Shown here: positions 25,260 to 37,996 of the stretch, piece after piece | How the letters are laid out: every line of letters begins with the position of its first letter | Position numbering within the stretch: position 1 is the stretch's first letter | Origin: Nyssa sinensis | Taxonomy: Eukaryota; Streptophyta; Magnoliopsida; Cornales; Nyssaceae | NCBI GenBank assembly: GCA_008638375.1 | Contig: CM018050.1 | Coordinates: forward strand, 24,354,216 to 24,418,215 | Length of the DNA stretch: 64,000 nucleotides | Direction of reading: 5' to 3' | Translations under genes and position numbers: made by a program | The notes under the pieces: model-generated | The model's database searches: none | What the model was told of the DNA's origin: nothing | Seen by the model: the letters and a program-made list of their open reading frames with translations, nothing else

Positions 25260-25264
25260 TCATG

Positions 25265-27411
25265 GGAGAACAAAATTTGAACCAAGAGCCCGCAGATGCA
25301 TTTTCCTTGGCTACCCATATGGTGTCAAAGGATACAAGTTGCTAGACCTCACCACCAACCAAATTCTTCTCTTTTGTGACGTTACATTCCATGAAGAATT
25401 TTTCCCTCTTAAACAACCAAATAACACTGCCATAACCACCGATACATCGCATACCACTTCAGCCTCACCTTATATTTCTCTTGACACCACTCATCCTGAC
25501 ACTACCTCCATTAACCTTGACGCCACTCTTGACATAGATAATTCAACATCATAACCTTCTGATCCCTCTTCATCACCACCAGCTGCCAATTCATCTTCAC
25601 CTCAACCACCTCCTGCACCTTCAATTGAAACTCTTGTTTTACGCAGATCTACTCGAGCCAGAAAAGCTCCCGCCTATCTCCATGATTTCCACTGCTAACA
25701 AGCCACTGCACCAGCTCCCGTCTAGTCAGCTTCTGAAACGTGTGGTTCTGGAGCTCGCTCTATCACAGGTATGAATATTCCTTTCCCTTTGTCTGCAGTT
25801 TTATCTTATGATGCACTTTCTCCTAAATTTCGTGCATTCAGCACCTCCATTTCACTTCATACTGAACCAACCTCCTACACTCAAGCCATTAAATACCCCA
25901 TTTGACGTGAGGCAATGGTGCAAGAGCTTGCTGCCTTGGAGCTTAATGAGACTTGGACCATCGTTGATTTACCTCTTGGCAAGAAATTGATTGTCTGCAA
26001 ATGGATCTATAAATATAAATTCAAAGCTGATGGAATAGTGGAACGCGCCAAAGCATGTTTGGTGGCTAAAGGCTTCACCCAACACGAAGGTATTGATTTT
26101 CATGATACCTATTCGCCTGTAGCTAAATTTTTGTCTATTCGTTGCCTTTTAGCCATTGCCGCAATGAAAGGCTGGGATCTCCAACAACTCGACGTTAACA
26201 ATGCATTCTTGTATGGTGACTTGGATGAAGAAATTTACATGAAACCTCCCTTGGGTCATTGTGCGGCTAACACAAATCAAGTATGTCGATTACAGAAGAG
26301 TTTATATGGCTTACGGTAGGCTTCCCGTCAATGGAACACCAAACTCACTTCCTCACTATCTTAGTTCGGGTTCATTCAATCCAAAGCCGATTATAGTCTC
26401 TTCACAAAGAGTACACCAACCGCCTTTACTGCATTGCTTGTGTACGTTGACGACATCATCCTCATGAGTTCTGATGTTTACTCCAACAATGCCGTGAAAG
26501 AGTTCTTGGCCACAAAGTTCAGAATAAAAAATTTGGGCCCTCTCAAATATTTTCTTGGTATGGAGATAAGACGTACTCAAGCCGGTATTCAAATTTCCCA
26601 AAGGAAATATGCCCTCGACATTATTTCTGACATGGGTTTACTAGCTTGCAAACCTTCGGCTTTTCCAATGGAACCCAACTTGAAATTTCAGAAAGAAGAA
26701 GGAGACATTTTCCATGACTCAGCACTATATAGGAAACTAGTCGGCAAACTCCTTTATCTGACCAACACACGGCCTAACTTGTGCTACTTTGTTAATTTAC
26801 TTAGTCAGTTCATGCGTGAGCCACGCGTCCCTCACTATGAAGCTGTCATCAGAATTCTCAAATATGTCAAAGCCACGCCTGGACATGGATTTTTCTTCTT
26901 TGCTACATCTACTTTACAACTCGAGGCCTACTCCGACGCCAATTGGGCCAATTGCCCAGACACACGTCGATCGACAACTGGGTTTTGCATCCTCATTGGC
27001 AACTCCCTTGTGTCTTGGAAATCGAAGAAACAAAACACCATTTCAAGATCATTTGCGGAGTCAGAATACAGAGCCATGGCTGCCGTCGTTTGTGAATTAA
27101 CTTGGATTCGGTCCCTACTCAGCGATCTGCGCATTACGACCAACACACCTGCCACTTTGTATTGTGATAATATTGTAGCTTTACACATTGCCGCCAACCC
27201 CGTGTTCCACAAGCGAACGAAGCACATTGAGATCGACTGTCATCTCATCAGAGATAAAATTCTAGCTGGACAGGTGCAAACCGCGCATGTATACTCCTCC
27301 AATCAGTTGGCTGATCTTCTCACAAAACCTCTCTATACTCCTACATTTCTCAAGCTTCTGTCCAAGATGGGAGTAATCAATATTTACTCTCCATCTTGCG
27401 GGGGATGTTGA
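25265..27411 (+). pseudogene. copia 1 integrase end, reverse transcriptase and RNase H
   Basis: The region continues the polyprotein after the insertion. Reverse transcriptase begins near 25915 with [17 protein letters not shown] and includes [12 protein letters not shown] and the catalytic YVDD (26437-26448). A stop at 26317 replaces a codon within SLYGLR-A. RNase H (about 26915-27300) has EAYSDANWANCPDTRRSTTG and ESEYRAMA. The frame ends a few bases inside the 3' LTR after a purine-rich GCGGGGGA tract (polypurine primer site). The product would copy element RNA into DNA, but the stops make it inactive. Confidence 0.88.
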
Positions 27412-27696
27412 ATTCATATCTGCACAGCTCCCGCCAAATAACCAAAGTTCCACCAGACAAATGTGCCACACATGCATAGAAGAATATTATTCTGTTTTGA
27501 TCATTTTGTTATGATGTGGGCTGTAAATTCATTTTATTTGTTTATTAATTTTCTGTCATTTATATATTCATTTTTGTGGCTCTAAGTAGCTGTAGTGAGC
27601 TTTGTACAAAACAGATCAATACATAATATTCTAATATACTGTTTTTCATCCCTGTCCTTGCGCCTCTGCCATTCTCTACTTCTGCTACACCCAATA
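27406..27696 (+). repeat. 3' LTR of copia 1
   Basis: This 291-bp direct repeat of 19755-20045 differs by roughly 15 substitutions counted by eye, which implies an older insertion than the copia element at 58.8 kb. Confidence 0.9.
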
Positions 27697-27701
27697 CCAA
27701 T

Positions 27702-28205
27702 TTGCAAGAGAGCCTTGTATTTTGGGTAAGTTAGTTTCCTTTCTCTAAATCTTTCAAATTCTTGTAACTAGATTTGTTTTTTGGTTAATAAATGTCACAA
27801 TGGTTTTTTTTTTTTTTTTATTTTTTTATCTTCCTTTTGAAAGGTATTGTTCATTATAAATCTCATTTTCATCTTTGTGATTGTTAATTTTTAGAGTTAA
27901 TTAGTGAAATATCCCTCAAAATAAATTTATGTAGACTAAGATTTAAAGATAAACATTATAACTCAAAAAGTCTCTAAATTTTTAAACTTATCATCTCAAG
28001 TCTAAAAGTGAGGAGATAACATAATCATTTTATTCTTAATCATAAATTTGCCTTTTACCCCATAATTTCTCTGGTCTCGTCGTTTGTCCTCTCTCCTGTC
28101 TGGTCCCGTCGTTTGTCCTCTCTCTACACACTTTGAACCTAGGCCTTTTTCACCTTAGATGGACGAAACTGTGCACAGCGAGGCCATGGCCACCGATGAC
28201 CCCAT
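27702..28205. other. Spacer between two copia elements
   Basis: No gene is visible. The segment 28073-28128 holds two imperfect copies of a unit of about 29 bp ('tctggt-t/c-ccgtcgtttgtcctctctc'). The remainder is AT-rich. Confidence 0.6.
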
Positions 28206-28354
28206 TAATCATTTTATTAAGTTATATTTTTAATAGGATTTGATTTATTTTAATTCTAATGAGACTAGGAGTTCTTGTCCTAATGGGAGTAATATTATTA
28301 TTTAAATAGGATTAAAAATCCTAATTATGTTAGGATTAGGCTTTATATAGTTTG

Positions 28355-28396
<42 letters not shown>

Positions 28397-28682
28397 TAAG
28401 GATGCAGCGCTGCAAGCTGTGAGAAAATAGATAGAAGAAAGTAGCCGCAAGCCAGGAGCCTAAGCCCTGGGATTGCTGCCCTGCGTGTGTGTGTTTGACT
28501 GCAACATGGTTAGTGAAGTTTGATTAAATAAAATATCAATTCACAGTTTCCCAGGCAAGTTATATATATCATGTTTGTTTTTTTGTTCAAGACATCCCAA
28601 AAGGTTTATTTCACCGTTCTTCACTTTTCATGGTAAATTTGATTTAGTCCAACAATTGGTATAATATTTTGGATTCAACAAT

Positions 28683-28695
28683 TGGTATCAGAGCC
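28683..28695 (+). promoter_or_regulatory. Primer-binding site of copia 2
   Basis: TGGTATCAGAGCC is complementary to the 3' end of initiator Met-tRNA, which primes minus-strand DNA synthesis. A partial second copy of the LTR-end/PBS junction (CCAACAATTGGTATAA) lies 27 bases upstream. Confidence 0.85.
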
Positions 28696-28722
28696 TGATT
28701 TTTTTTTTTTTTGTTCGTAAAG

Positions 28723-30183
28723 ATGACTTCAATTATTTGTACGGTGTACAAATTTGATGGGAAATCTCCTTTTCATATTTGGGAGAGTTCGATGATGACT
28801 TTTTTCAACTCAAGTGGTTTGACGACAAAATTCATTGAGGAAGAGCTTGTAGAAGATGCAGATGAGGCAACAAGGCAAGTACACTTCAAAACTTTAAATT
28901 GCATTCATCAAGTATTAGATATTTCTGTTCTTGGTAAAATTGCTCATGTTCAGTCTGCGAAACAAGTATGGGATATTCTTAAAAAAATATATGTCGGTGT
29001 TGATAAGGTGAAAAAGGCTAGATTACAAAAACTGCATGGAGATTTTGAGTTGTTGCAGATGGAAAATTCAGAAACTATTTCTGAATATTTTTCGCGGATC
29101 GCTTCACTTGTTAATGAGATGAGGACGAATGATGAACAAATAACAGACCGTCAAATTGTTGAAAAAATTCTTCGAAACTTGACACTGCGGTTTGAATATA
29201 AAGTGACAGTTATTGAAGAGTCGGCTAACTTGGAGTCCATGACAGTGGATGAATTACAGGGTTCGTTGACCATTCATGAACAACGCTTGAATGAGAAATC
29301 AAAAAATTCAGTGGAGGAAGCTTTGCAAGCTCAATTAAATTTAAAGAATGAAAAAGGCGAGTCTCAGAATAATGGAGGATTTAATCAACGTTTTGAAGGC
29401 TACCAGAATAAAGGGCAGAATCACAACAATAGAGGAGGCAGAGGCAATAATGGGCAAAACAGATCTGGTGGAGAAAGAGGCAGAGGCAACCAGTGGCAGA
29501 ACAATAATCAGTGGCAAAACAACAATCAGTGGTAGAATAATAATTGGCAGCACAGACCAGTCCAAGGAAGAGGTGATGGTTACAATTCTAATCTACAATC
29601 TCATAAATCCAATATTCAATGTTTTAATTGTGGCAAGTTTGGGCATAAAAAATCTGATTGTAGATCTAGAAGGCAGAATAATAGAGATCATCAAGCTAAT
29701 GTTGCTGAAAATAATCCTGTTGGTAATAATGAAGTAGAGACTGTGTTGCTGGCTTGTAATGTTGTGGATAATGATGATGGTGCTAACTGGTATTTAGACA
29801 TTGGCTGTAGTAATCACATGTGTGGTAAGAAAGACATGTTTTCTGATTTGGATGAGTCCGTTCGATCAGAGGTAAAGTTTGAAAATAATTCAAAGATACC
29901 TGCGATGGGTAAAGGCAGAATAGCAATCAGATTGAAAAATGGATCTCACAAGTATATTTCAGATGTGTTTTATGTACTAGGTTTGCAACAAAATTTGTTG
30001 AGTATAGGGCAACTTTCAGAAAGAGGTTATGATATGCGAATCCACCATGGAGTTTGCACAATCAATGATGACCGTTTGGGGCTAATAGCAAAGGTAAACA
30101 TGACTCCAAATCGTTTATTTCCATTGGGTATTAAATGTGAGAGTTTACCTTACTTTAGTTCTATGATTGATGATGATAGTTGA
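28723..30183 (+). pseudogene. copia 2 gag and protease
   Basis: Gag starts with MTSIICTVYKFDG. It is followed by a Q/N/G-rich tract, a zinc knuckle CFNCGKFGHKKSDC (about 29620-29665) and the protease motif WYLDIGCSNHMC, where the usual T of D-T-G is I. Stops at 29533 and 30181 break the frame. Confidence 0.85.
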
Positions 30184-32835
30184 TTATGGCATATGCGTTT
30201 TGGGCAGGTAAATTTTGACAGTCTTAATTTTCTTGCTAGAAAACATTAGGTTTCTGGTTTGCTTGCTATTAATATCCCAAATAGAGTTTGTGAAACTTGT
30301 GTTATGGGAAAGAAACATAGAGATGCTTTTCCTACAGGAAATTCATGGAGAGCCAAGAGGCCTTTGGAATTAATACACTCAGATTTGTGCTCAGTTGAGG
30401 TTCCTTCTAATGGTGGCAGTAGGTACTTTATTACATTTATTGATGATTTTAGCAGAAAAGCATGGGTTTGTTTTTTGCAACATAAATCTGATGCTTGTGA
30501 TACTTTTAGAAAATTCAAGGCTTATGTTGAAAAGCGAAGTGGATTTCAAATTAAAACTTTGAAAACTGATAGGGGTATAGAGTATCTTGTTTGTGATGAT
30601 TTTTTGGAGAAACATGGTATTAGACATCAGTTGACTTCTAGATATACTCCACAGCAAAACGGAGTAGCGGAAAGAAAGAATAGAATTGTTATGGATATGG
30701 TTAGATGCATGTTGAAATTTAAAAATTTGCCTAAAGGTTTTTGGGTTGAAGCTGTTGCTTGTGCTATTTATGTTTTGAATATGTGTGCTACTAGAAGTGT
30801 TTCTAACAAAATCCCGCAGGAAGCTTGGAGTGGACAGAAGCCTGTCATTAAACACCTAAGGGTGTTTGGATGCATTGCATATGCTCATGTGCCAGATCAT
30901 CTTAGAAAGAAACTTGATGATAGAGGTGAAAAATGTATTTTTATTGGCTACAGTCAATTGTCAAAAGCCTACAAGTTGTATAATCCAATAACAGAGAAGG
31001 TCGTTATTAGTCGTGATGTGACTTTTGATGAGCAAAGAGTTTAGGATTGGTCTCAGAATGATCAAATTCAACCACCTTTAATTTTTAATAATGTAGATCC
31101 ACAAATTGAAGTACAGAGTGAGCCTCAGATTAGTGATCCTCTATCTTCAGATGCGTCATCATCTCATGTAGAGTCCTCCAAGCGTCCTCAACGCCAGCGC
31201 CACTTGCCGGCTCGCTTACAAGATTATGTTGTTGGTAGTGATAATGAGCCAACTAATGAAGATTTAGTGAATTTTGCTTTATTTGCAGATTGTGATCTAA
31301 TGACTTTGAAGAAGCCTCTCGTGATGATCATTGGATTAAAGCAATGGATGATGAAATCCATGCAATTGAGAAGAATAACACATGGTAACTTACTACTCTT
31401 CCTAGTGGTAAGAAACCAATTGGTGTGAAGTGGGTGTACAAGACAAAGTACAGGCCCAATGGTGAGGTAGATCGCTTTAAAGCAAGATTGGTGGCTAAGG
31501 GTTACAAACAAAAGCCAGGTATTGATTATTTTGAGGTGTTTGCTCCTGTTGCTAGACTTGATACAATTCGTATGTTTGTTTCTCTTGCTGCTCAAAATAA
31601 TTGGAGAATTTTTCAAATGGATGTTAAATCTGTTTTCTTGAATGTTGTACTTGAAGAAGAGGTTTATGTTGAGCAACCTACCGGCTATGTGATAAAAGGG
31701 CATGAAAACAAAGTCCTTAGATTGAATAAGGCCTTGTATGGATTGAAGCAAGCGCCTAAAGCGTGGTATACATGCATTGATTCTTATTTTGTTGAGCATG
31801 GTTTTGAGAGATGTCCTTATGAGCATACTTTTATGTCAAGTCAAATTCACATGGTGATATTCTTATTGTGTGCTTATATGTTGATGATTTGATATTTACT
31901 GGTAATAATCCAAAGTTGATTTCAGAATTTAGGGAGGCTATGATAGCTTACTTTGAGATGACAGATATGAGACTAATGTCTTATTTTCTTGGTATTGAAA
32001 TTGTTCAAACAGATGGTGGAATTTTTATTTCACAGAGAAAGTATGCCAATGATATTTTGAAAAGGTTCAGGATGGATAAGTCCAATCCAATTTTGACTCC
32101 AATTGAGGAGAGGTTGAAATTGGTGAGAGATGGTACAGGTGATCTTGTGAATCTAACTTACTCTAAAAGGTTGGTAGGAAGCTTGAGATATTTGACTTCT
32201 ACTAGGCCAGATATTGTGTTTGGTGTTGGGTTGATTAGTAGATTTATAGAGACTCCACATTAATCTCACTTGAAAGCTGCTAAACGTATTTTACGATACA
32301 TTAGAGGTACACAAAGTGATGGTATTTTTTATTCATCCTCTAACAGTTTGAAACTTGTTGGATATACAGATAGTGATTGGGCAGGTGATACTGAGATACG
32401 AAAGAGTATTTCAGGATATGTCTTCCATCTTGGTTCTGGTGTGTTTTCTTGATCTTCTAAAAAGCAGCAGGTTGTTGCACTTTCAACAGCAGAGGCAAAG
32501 TACATTGTAGTAGGGAATACTGCTACTCAAGCAGTTTGGTTACGGTGGATGCTTGGTGTTCTACAACACAAGCAAGATGGTTCTACAACAATATTTTTGT
32601 GATAGCAAGTCGGCCATTGCATTGACGAAGAATCCAGTTTTTCATAAGAGAAGCAAGCACATTGATATCAAGTTTCACTTCATTCGTGATTTGGTAAATG
32701 ACAAAGAGATCCAGCTTGAATTTTGTCCTTCTAAAGAATAAGTTGCAAATATTTTTACAAAGCCGCTCAAAACAGATTCCTTTTTGAAGTTGAAGAGATT
32801 ACTTGGCATGGTGAAACTTGAAGACCTTGGTTTAA
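30184..32835 (+). pseudogene. copia 2 integrase, reverse transcriptase and RNase H
   Basis: Integrase retains HSDLCS, KTDRG and QNGVAERKN (30360-30690). Reverse transcriptase (from 31425) retains YVDD at about 31879, in a different frame after a one-base loss near 31830. RNase H retains [10 protein letters not shown] (32360-32395). Stops and frame changes occur throughout, so no functional pol can be made. Confidence 0.85.
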
Positions 32836-33090
32836 GGGAGGCAATATGAGTCAATTAAACTAAGTTATATTTTTAATAGGATTTGATTTATTTTAATTAT
32901 AAGGAGATTAGGAGTCCTTATCCTAGTGGGAGTAGTATTATTATTTAAATAGGATTAAAAATCCTAATTATGTTAGGATTAGGCTTTATATAGTTTGTAT
33001 ATATATACATAAGGATGCAGCGCTGCAAGCCGTGAGAAAATAAATAGAAGAAAGTAGCCGCAAGCCAAGAGCCTAAGCCGTGGGATTGCT

Positions 33091-36000
33091 TCTCCGAAAG
33101 GTACTGTGTATATATGGTGGAATTGTTGGTTGTTGAATTAAATGTGCAGAAAAAAAGAGGAAGGTAGTGATAACAAACCACAATATTTGATGTCGTTATA
33201 TGAAAAGAAAGGTACTATTCATATGATGTTATTCACATTAGAGAACATAACAGTAAATGGAATCACATCAAAAACCACTAGAATATAAAGCAAATGGTTT
33301 GCCCATTTGGGGGAGTCAGTTTGTGAAATTAAGATTAAGCATATTATGAAAACAAAATTTTAGCTAACCGGTAATAACATATTTAAATATTACTATTATT
33401 AATGTTCAAGAAGAATATAATTAAGGATCAACAACTTCCATTTAGTTAAATATGTGTGTGTGTGTGCATACACACGCTATCTTGTCAAGAAAAAAAACAA
33501 AATATGTTTTTTTAGGATTTTTAAGAAAGTTTCACAATTTTTTTTTTGGATAGAGAATTTATTGACAGGGAATTTTCTTTGTTATATTATTTTAAGGTGT
33601 GTATTCTTTTCTCTATCTATTTTTTTTTTTTATTAATGTTGGAGTATTATTACTTTCCTAATAAATAAAATTTGTTTGATGTATTATTAAAAATATGTAC
33701 AATACTTTTTTTATTTAAGAAATTTCTCAAATTTTTCTATTCGATGACATAATTTTTGATGAAAATTCTTTTTTAAAAAATTAGGAGTTTTTTGATCAAA
33801 TTTGTAATTTAGTCTTTTTTTTTTTTGTTTTATCAATGTTAAGAGTATTATTACTTTCCTAAGGATTAAAAATTGTTTGATGAATTGTTAAAAATATGTG
33901 TAATATTTTTTTTTTGTTGAAGAAATTTCTCAAAATTTTTTTGTCCCAAGACAAAGACATTTTTCCGTCCATGTTCAATGGATAGAGAATTTTTGACAAA
34001 ATTTCTCTGTTGAGAAAAGATGATTTTTTTTTTTTTTTTTTGACAAAATTTCTTAAGCAATATCGATCTTGTTTGATAGAACTCGATTTATAGCATCTAA
34101 ATATATACTTTTGATGAGAAACAGACTTATATATTATAATTTATTTAATTTTAACATTTATAAAAAAATTGGGTGATGGTGTGATAGGGGTAGCGCATTA
34201 GGCTTTGGTTGAAATTCCGTATTTTTTGAATTTTTAAACTAAAGGAGTATATTTGTCAACAAATTTTTTTTGGAAAATTTTGAGTTAAGAGTTTTGAGAT
34301 TGAATCTCGTGATAATTAACCACTTTATAGAAGACCAATTACCCAAACTCCCTTATTTTTATCACGAATGATTGGGACAGCTGACAACATATTTAGTTTT
34401 TCAAAAAGAATTCTTTGTTTACATTTTCATACTCGACTTAAACAAATGTTGTTTAAATTAGTAGTTCTTAAATTAAATTTGTTTTGATTTTAAAACTTCT
34501 CACCACAATAAATGTATTTTTAATATATATATATATATATATTAAGTATTATCATTAATTTAGTATTCAAACTCATTTTGGGTCCCAAAATCACGTGATT
34601 ATTTTTAATCTTTTTTATAACTCTTTAGTACCATTTCTTATTTACAAACTAGTTTTTTAATTACTTGGAGTTTACTTCCTTCCCGGTATTCTCCCATCAG
34701 CTGAATTTACTACATGTCATCGGTAATAATCCCCCAAATTTATAATATATACTGTCTTTGATTTGTGTACGCACGGGTATTAAAAAAATAATTTAAAATA
34801 TAATGAAGTATAGTTAAAATGAAAATTCCTTAAATTAACGTTTTTTAATTAGAAAATTATAAAAAAAAATTTAAAATATAATTCAAATTAATTAAAATTC
34901 CCAGACAGTTAAAGTAATGCAAATTAGGCATTAAAAAACCAACTACCATACTTGATTAAATATAATAAACTGAGAAATTCAAGAAACCAAAAACTCATCA
35001 ATTAGTAGTTTAACTAATTACATTTTTATGACCCATGATTATTAATCATAAGAGGTTGAAATTACTTTAATAATTATGGTAATTTATATATAGGAGATTT
35101 TAAAAAGCATCCAAAATTGAACTGTATTCTAATTTTAATTTTTTTTTTTTGCTAATTATGATATTTTGAAAAGAATGAAAACCAAATTTCAATAATTATC
35201 ATAAGTCTTCAATTAGAATATTTTTAAAATATTCTTATATTGAATACTAAGTTTTATTTAAAGAATATTTTTTGTAATTAAGATAGTTTGAGAAAAATAA
35301 ACCTTAATTATCAAACCTTTCAATTAAGAAATTTTAAAAAATCTTGAGGATATTTTTTGTAATTAGAAAATTTTAAAAATAATTTTAAAGAAATTAATCA
35401 AAGAGAGGATAGTGGAGAGAGTGAGATTTTAGAAAAGAGAAAAATGGAGAGGAATAGGAGTTCAAGAGAAATATAGAGAATGCCACATCACAATTATAGT
35501 GCTATAAGTATAGATATAAATATATAGATAAATATAGATATTGATATAAATTAATCAGGTATATATATATATATATACACATTTTTACATGTGCACAAAA
35601 TATTTTTTTTTATACAATGATGAGAGAAGGAGGAATCGAATTCACGTCTGTCATGCCCGTCTACGTGAGAAGTGAGCAGTTCCACCATTTGGATAGGATG
35701 TCGGTCTTACATAAAAGGTATTTTTAACTCTAGATAATTTTTATTTTGAAGATAATAGTTTATATATTAAAAAATTTAAAATACAATTTATGAAATGCAT
35801 TGTTATACTATATTTCCCAACATTAAATAAGACTTGTTGAAATCTTTATGAAACAACTAGCCAACAACATATTTTTTTTTTATACAGGTGTATAAAAGAT
35901 ATTTGAGTAAATTATATTAACATTTTTTTAAATTTAATAAAAATACAAACAACACCCTTCAAATTTAAAAAATGACACTAACCATCTCGTCCGATGAGAT

Positions 36001-37989
36001 TTACCCGTCATTATGCAATAATCGTTAGGTTTTATGGCAGAAGTTACTTTTTAAAAATTGTAAGTACCAAAACTGCCTTTATCGATTTAAAAGACTAACA
36101 TGACCTTCGATAATGCATTAAAGTGACATTTATGCCCAAATTTATATATTGCAATTAGAAAACTTTGTCCTTTAACGCATTAAAGAGATTAACACTCTCA
36201 AAACTCTCCGAGACCCTCATTCAAAGTCTCTGACCATAGCAGAAAGATAACAAAAAAATCATACCAAACATACACAAAATTTAAGTGTAAACAACAGTGC
36301 AAAGACGAAAAAAAACTTCAATAGACAATCAGTACAAACCATTCTTTTCACTAGCTTCTACTGTATTTTTTTTTCCCCACTTTTATCATAAACTCTCAAA
36401 GTTCTCAAACACTTTGTACAAACCACCAAAACCACTCCCCATACATAGTCAAACCATCAATCACTGCTATATGCATTACTTAATGAACCTAATTAAGAAG
36501 AATCGACTAAATAAATAGTAGTTGCATAATTTGAGCCGTAACTTTATTCCAATAACAATGCTATTTTTACAATAAAATTTTACCAAAAACTATACCTACT
36601 GATGTGGCACATCAGCCCACTTTTAAATCAAACACATCTCTCTAATTTCATTTTTTCCCTTCATCTCTCTTTCGGCGCTTTCAGCAAAAGCCCTCTTTCC
36701 TTCCTTCAAAATTTCTTATTTAATATGGACCTTTTTTTTGATAGATCTTAGTTTTTAGAATTAAATATATAAATTTTATTTAAAATAAGTTTATATATTG
36801 TGAATATTTGAATTTTTAAATTTTGAAATTTTTTCTTGATAGTTGGATGCTTTTCACAGAATCAGTTAGACTAATTTAGGAAAACAAATATTAAAAGAGT
36901 AATTTTGTCACGAAATGAGTGAAGAACGGGTGGAGTTAATATGCTTAGATATGGATCTTGTGATAATTTTTTTTTTTTCTATGGATTTGTGGTCGAATGA
37001 TGGTACAAAATAAGAAACTTACCCAAAAAAAATTAGATTAGCTGTTAATAAGTGTTGAATGAGTATGAATTATTTTTCTTGTCCTTATATATTAAATTGT
37101 GTGTTTAATAATATATTATATTTTTATAAATAACAAATATATACACCAATATTATATAAAAATATAATATAATATCATTTATTTTAATATTAAATATAAT
37201 AATATATAAAATTTATTATATAATATAAAATTTCAATTATTTAAATATCAATCTTTTCCAACTTCTAAAATGTGCCCAATTCCTTCAGGAAAGTTTAAAG
37301 ACATCACCATAAACACATCTGCATCCATGGCTTCTCTTTTTATTGTTTCCTGAACAACAAAATACAAAAGAGTGGTTTTTCACCAACTTAAGAGCAACTC
37401 TAAGAGTGGCTTTAGAAGGAAAATCATCCCCTTCAACTATCAATATGGCTCTAATTAATGCACTATTTACGTTCTAAGAGAATATCCACCCTAACATCCA
37501 TTTTAGATCCAGCCATAAATAGTGAAAAAGTTGATGTAAATATGGATATTATAGAGATAGGATCCAAAAGTTAGTTGGAAGAAAAAGAAAGAGAAAGAGA
37601 AAGATAGATTAGTGGAAAGAGAAATAAAAGTGAAAGAAAAATATATTAAAATATTGAATAGATACTCCTCTGGATACTATTGTTGGAGTGATGTATAATA
37701 TTAGGAGCCATTAGTGTATGCATAAACATTGCAGCAACATCCCACTCTTGGAATTACTCTAAGGCATGTGCATCACCCCGGTTTGTCCCAACATTCATGC
37801 AGTTCCCAGGCTTCAACACAGCTTTTAAATATATGAATGAATTTTCTTCAGCATAGTTTCTAATATACCATAATTTGACTACGGCGATTGAGAGCACGAC
37901 ACGTGTTTACAAGTAGTTCTTCGGTACACAGATCATGAGATAGTTTATTCGCTCGACCAAGTATAGTGACTTCAGAGGTAAGGGGTTTC
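33091..37989. other. AT-rich intergenic spacer
   Basis: About 4.9 kb without a supportable gene. It contains a diverged tandem pair of about 195 bp (33630-33760 and 33827-33960, 'gagtattattactttcctaa'), poly-T tracts, TA microsatellites (34518-34542, 35560-35576) and a SINE-like block at 35620-35710. Short open frames (e.g. 36297-36518) have simple-sequence composition and no family resemblance. Confidence 0.6.
35620..35712 (-). mobile_element. tRNA-derived SINE-like sequence
   Basis: On the minus strand TGGTGGAACTG (35687-35677) fits the RNA polymerase III A-box TRGYNNARNNG, and ATTCGATTC (35641-35633) fits the B-box GWTCRANNC with one mismatch, at tRNA-like spacing. No cloverleaf can be folded, so it is not a tRNA gene. 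SINE body and tail borders are unclear. Confidence 0.4.
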
Positions 37990-37996
37990 GAACTGG

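Larger units (their letters stand above)
19755..27696 (+). mobile_element. Decayed Ty1/copia retrotransposon (copia 1), with nested insertion
   Basis: Two 291-bp LTRs (19755-20045, 27406-27696) start TGTTGAATTC and are about 95% identical. The flanks CCGAT and CCAAT are a 5-bp target duplication with one mismatch. Inside, one main frame encodes gag, protease, integrase, reverse transcriptase and RNase H in copia order. It has stops near 20188, 20506, 20671 and 26317, frameshifts near 21250 and 21515, and a 2.9-kb insertion in integrase. Without that insertion it is about 5 kb. Two CCHC fingers in gag (CSHCNILGHSLERC and CSHCQIPGHTKEKC) and the general sequence suggest the Retrofit/Ale group; this is an inference. 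Confidence 0.93.
28206..33090 (+). mobile_element. Decayed Tork-type Ty1/copia element (copia 2)
   Basis: It is a close relative of the element at 58830-63932 throughout its internal region. The 5' LTR is about 28206-28680 and the PBS TGGTATCAGAGCC is at 28683. The 3' LTR starts at 32845 and its homology with the 5' LTR stops near 33090, so it is truncated and no target duplication is found. By comparison with the sister element the coding region has about eight nonsense changes (29533, 30181, 30246, 31042, 31385, 32261, 32450, 32739) and three frameshifts (near 31299, 31830, 32597). It is inactive. Confidence 0.9.

Noticed and set aside
34165..34325. Possible tRNA-like or SINE block ('gtagcgcattagg...gagattgaatctcg')
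   Set aside because: Box A and box B matches are weak and the spacing is too long; not supported as a feature.
36297..36518. 73-residue open frame in the AT-rich spacer
   Set aside because: Composition follows local simple sequence; no domain, promoter or splice context.
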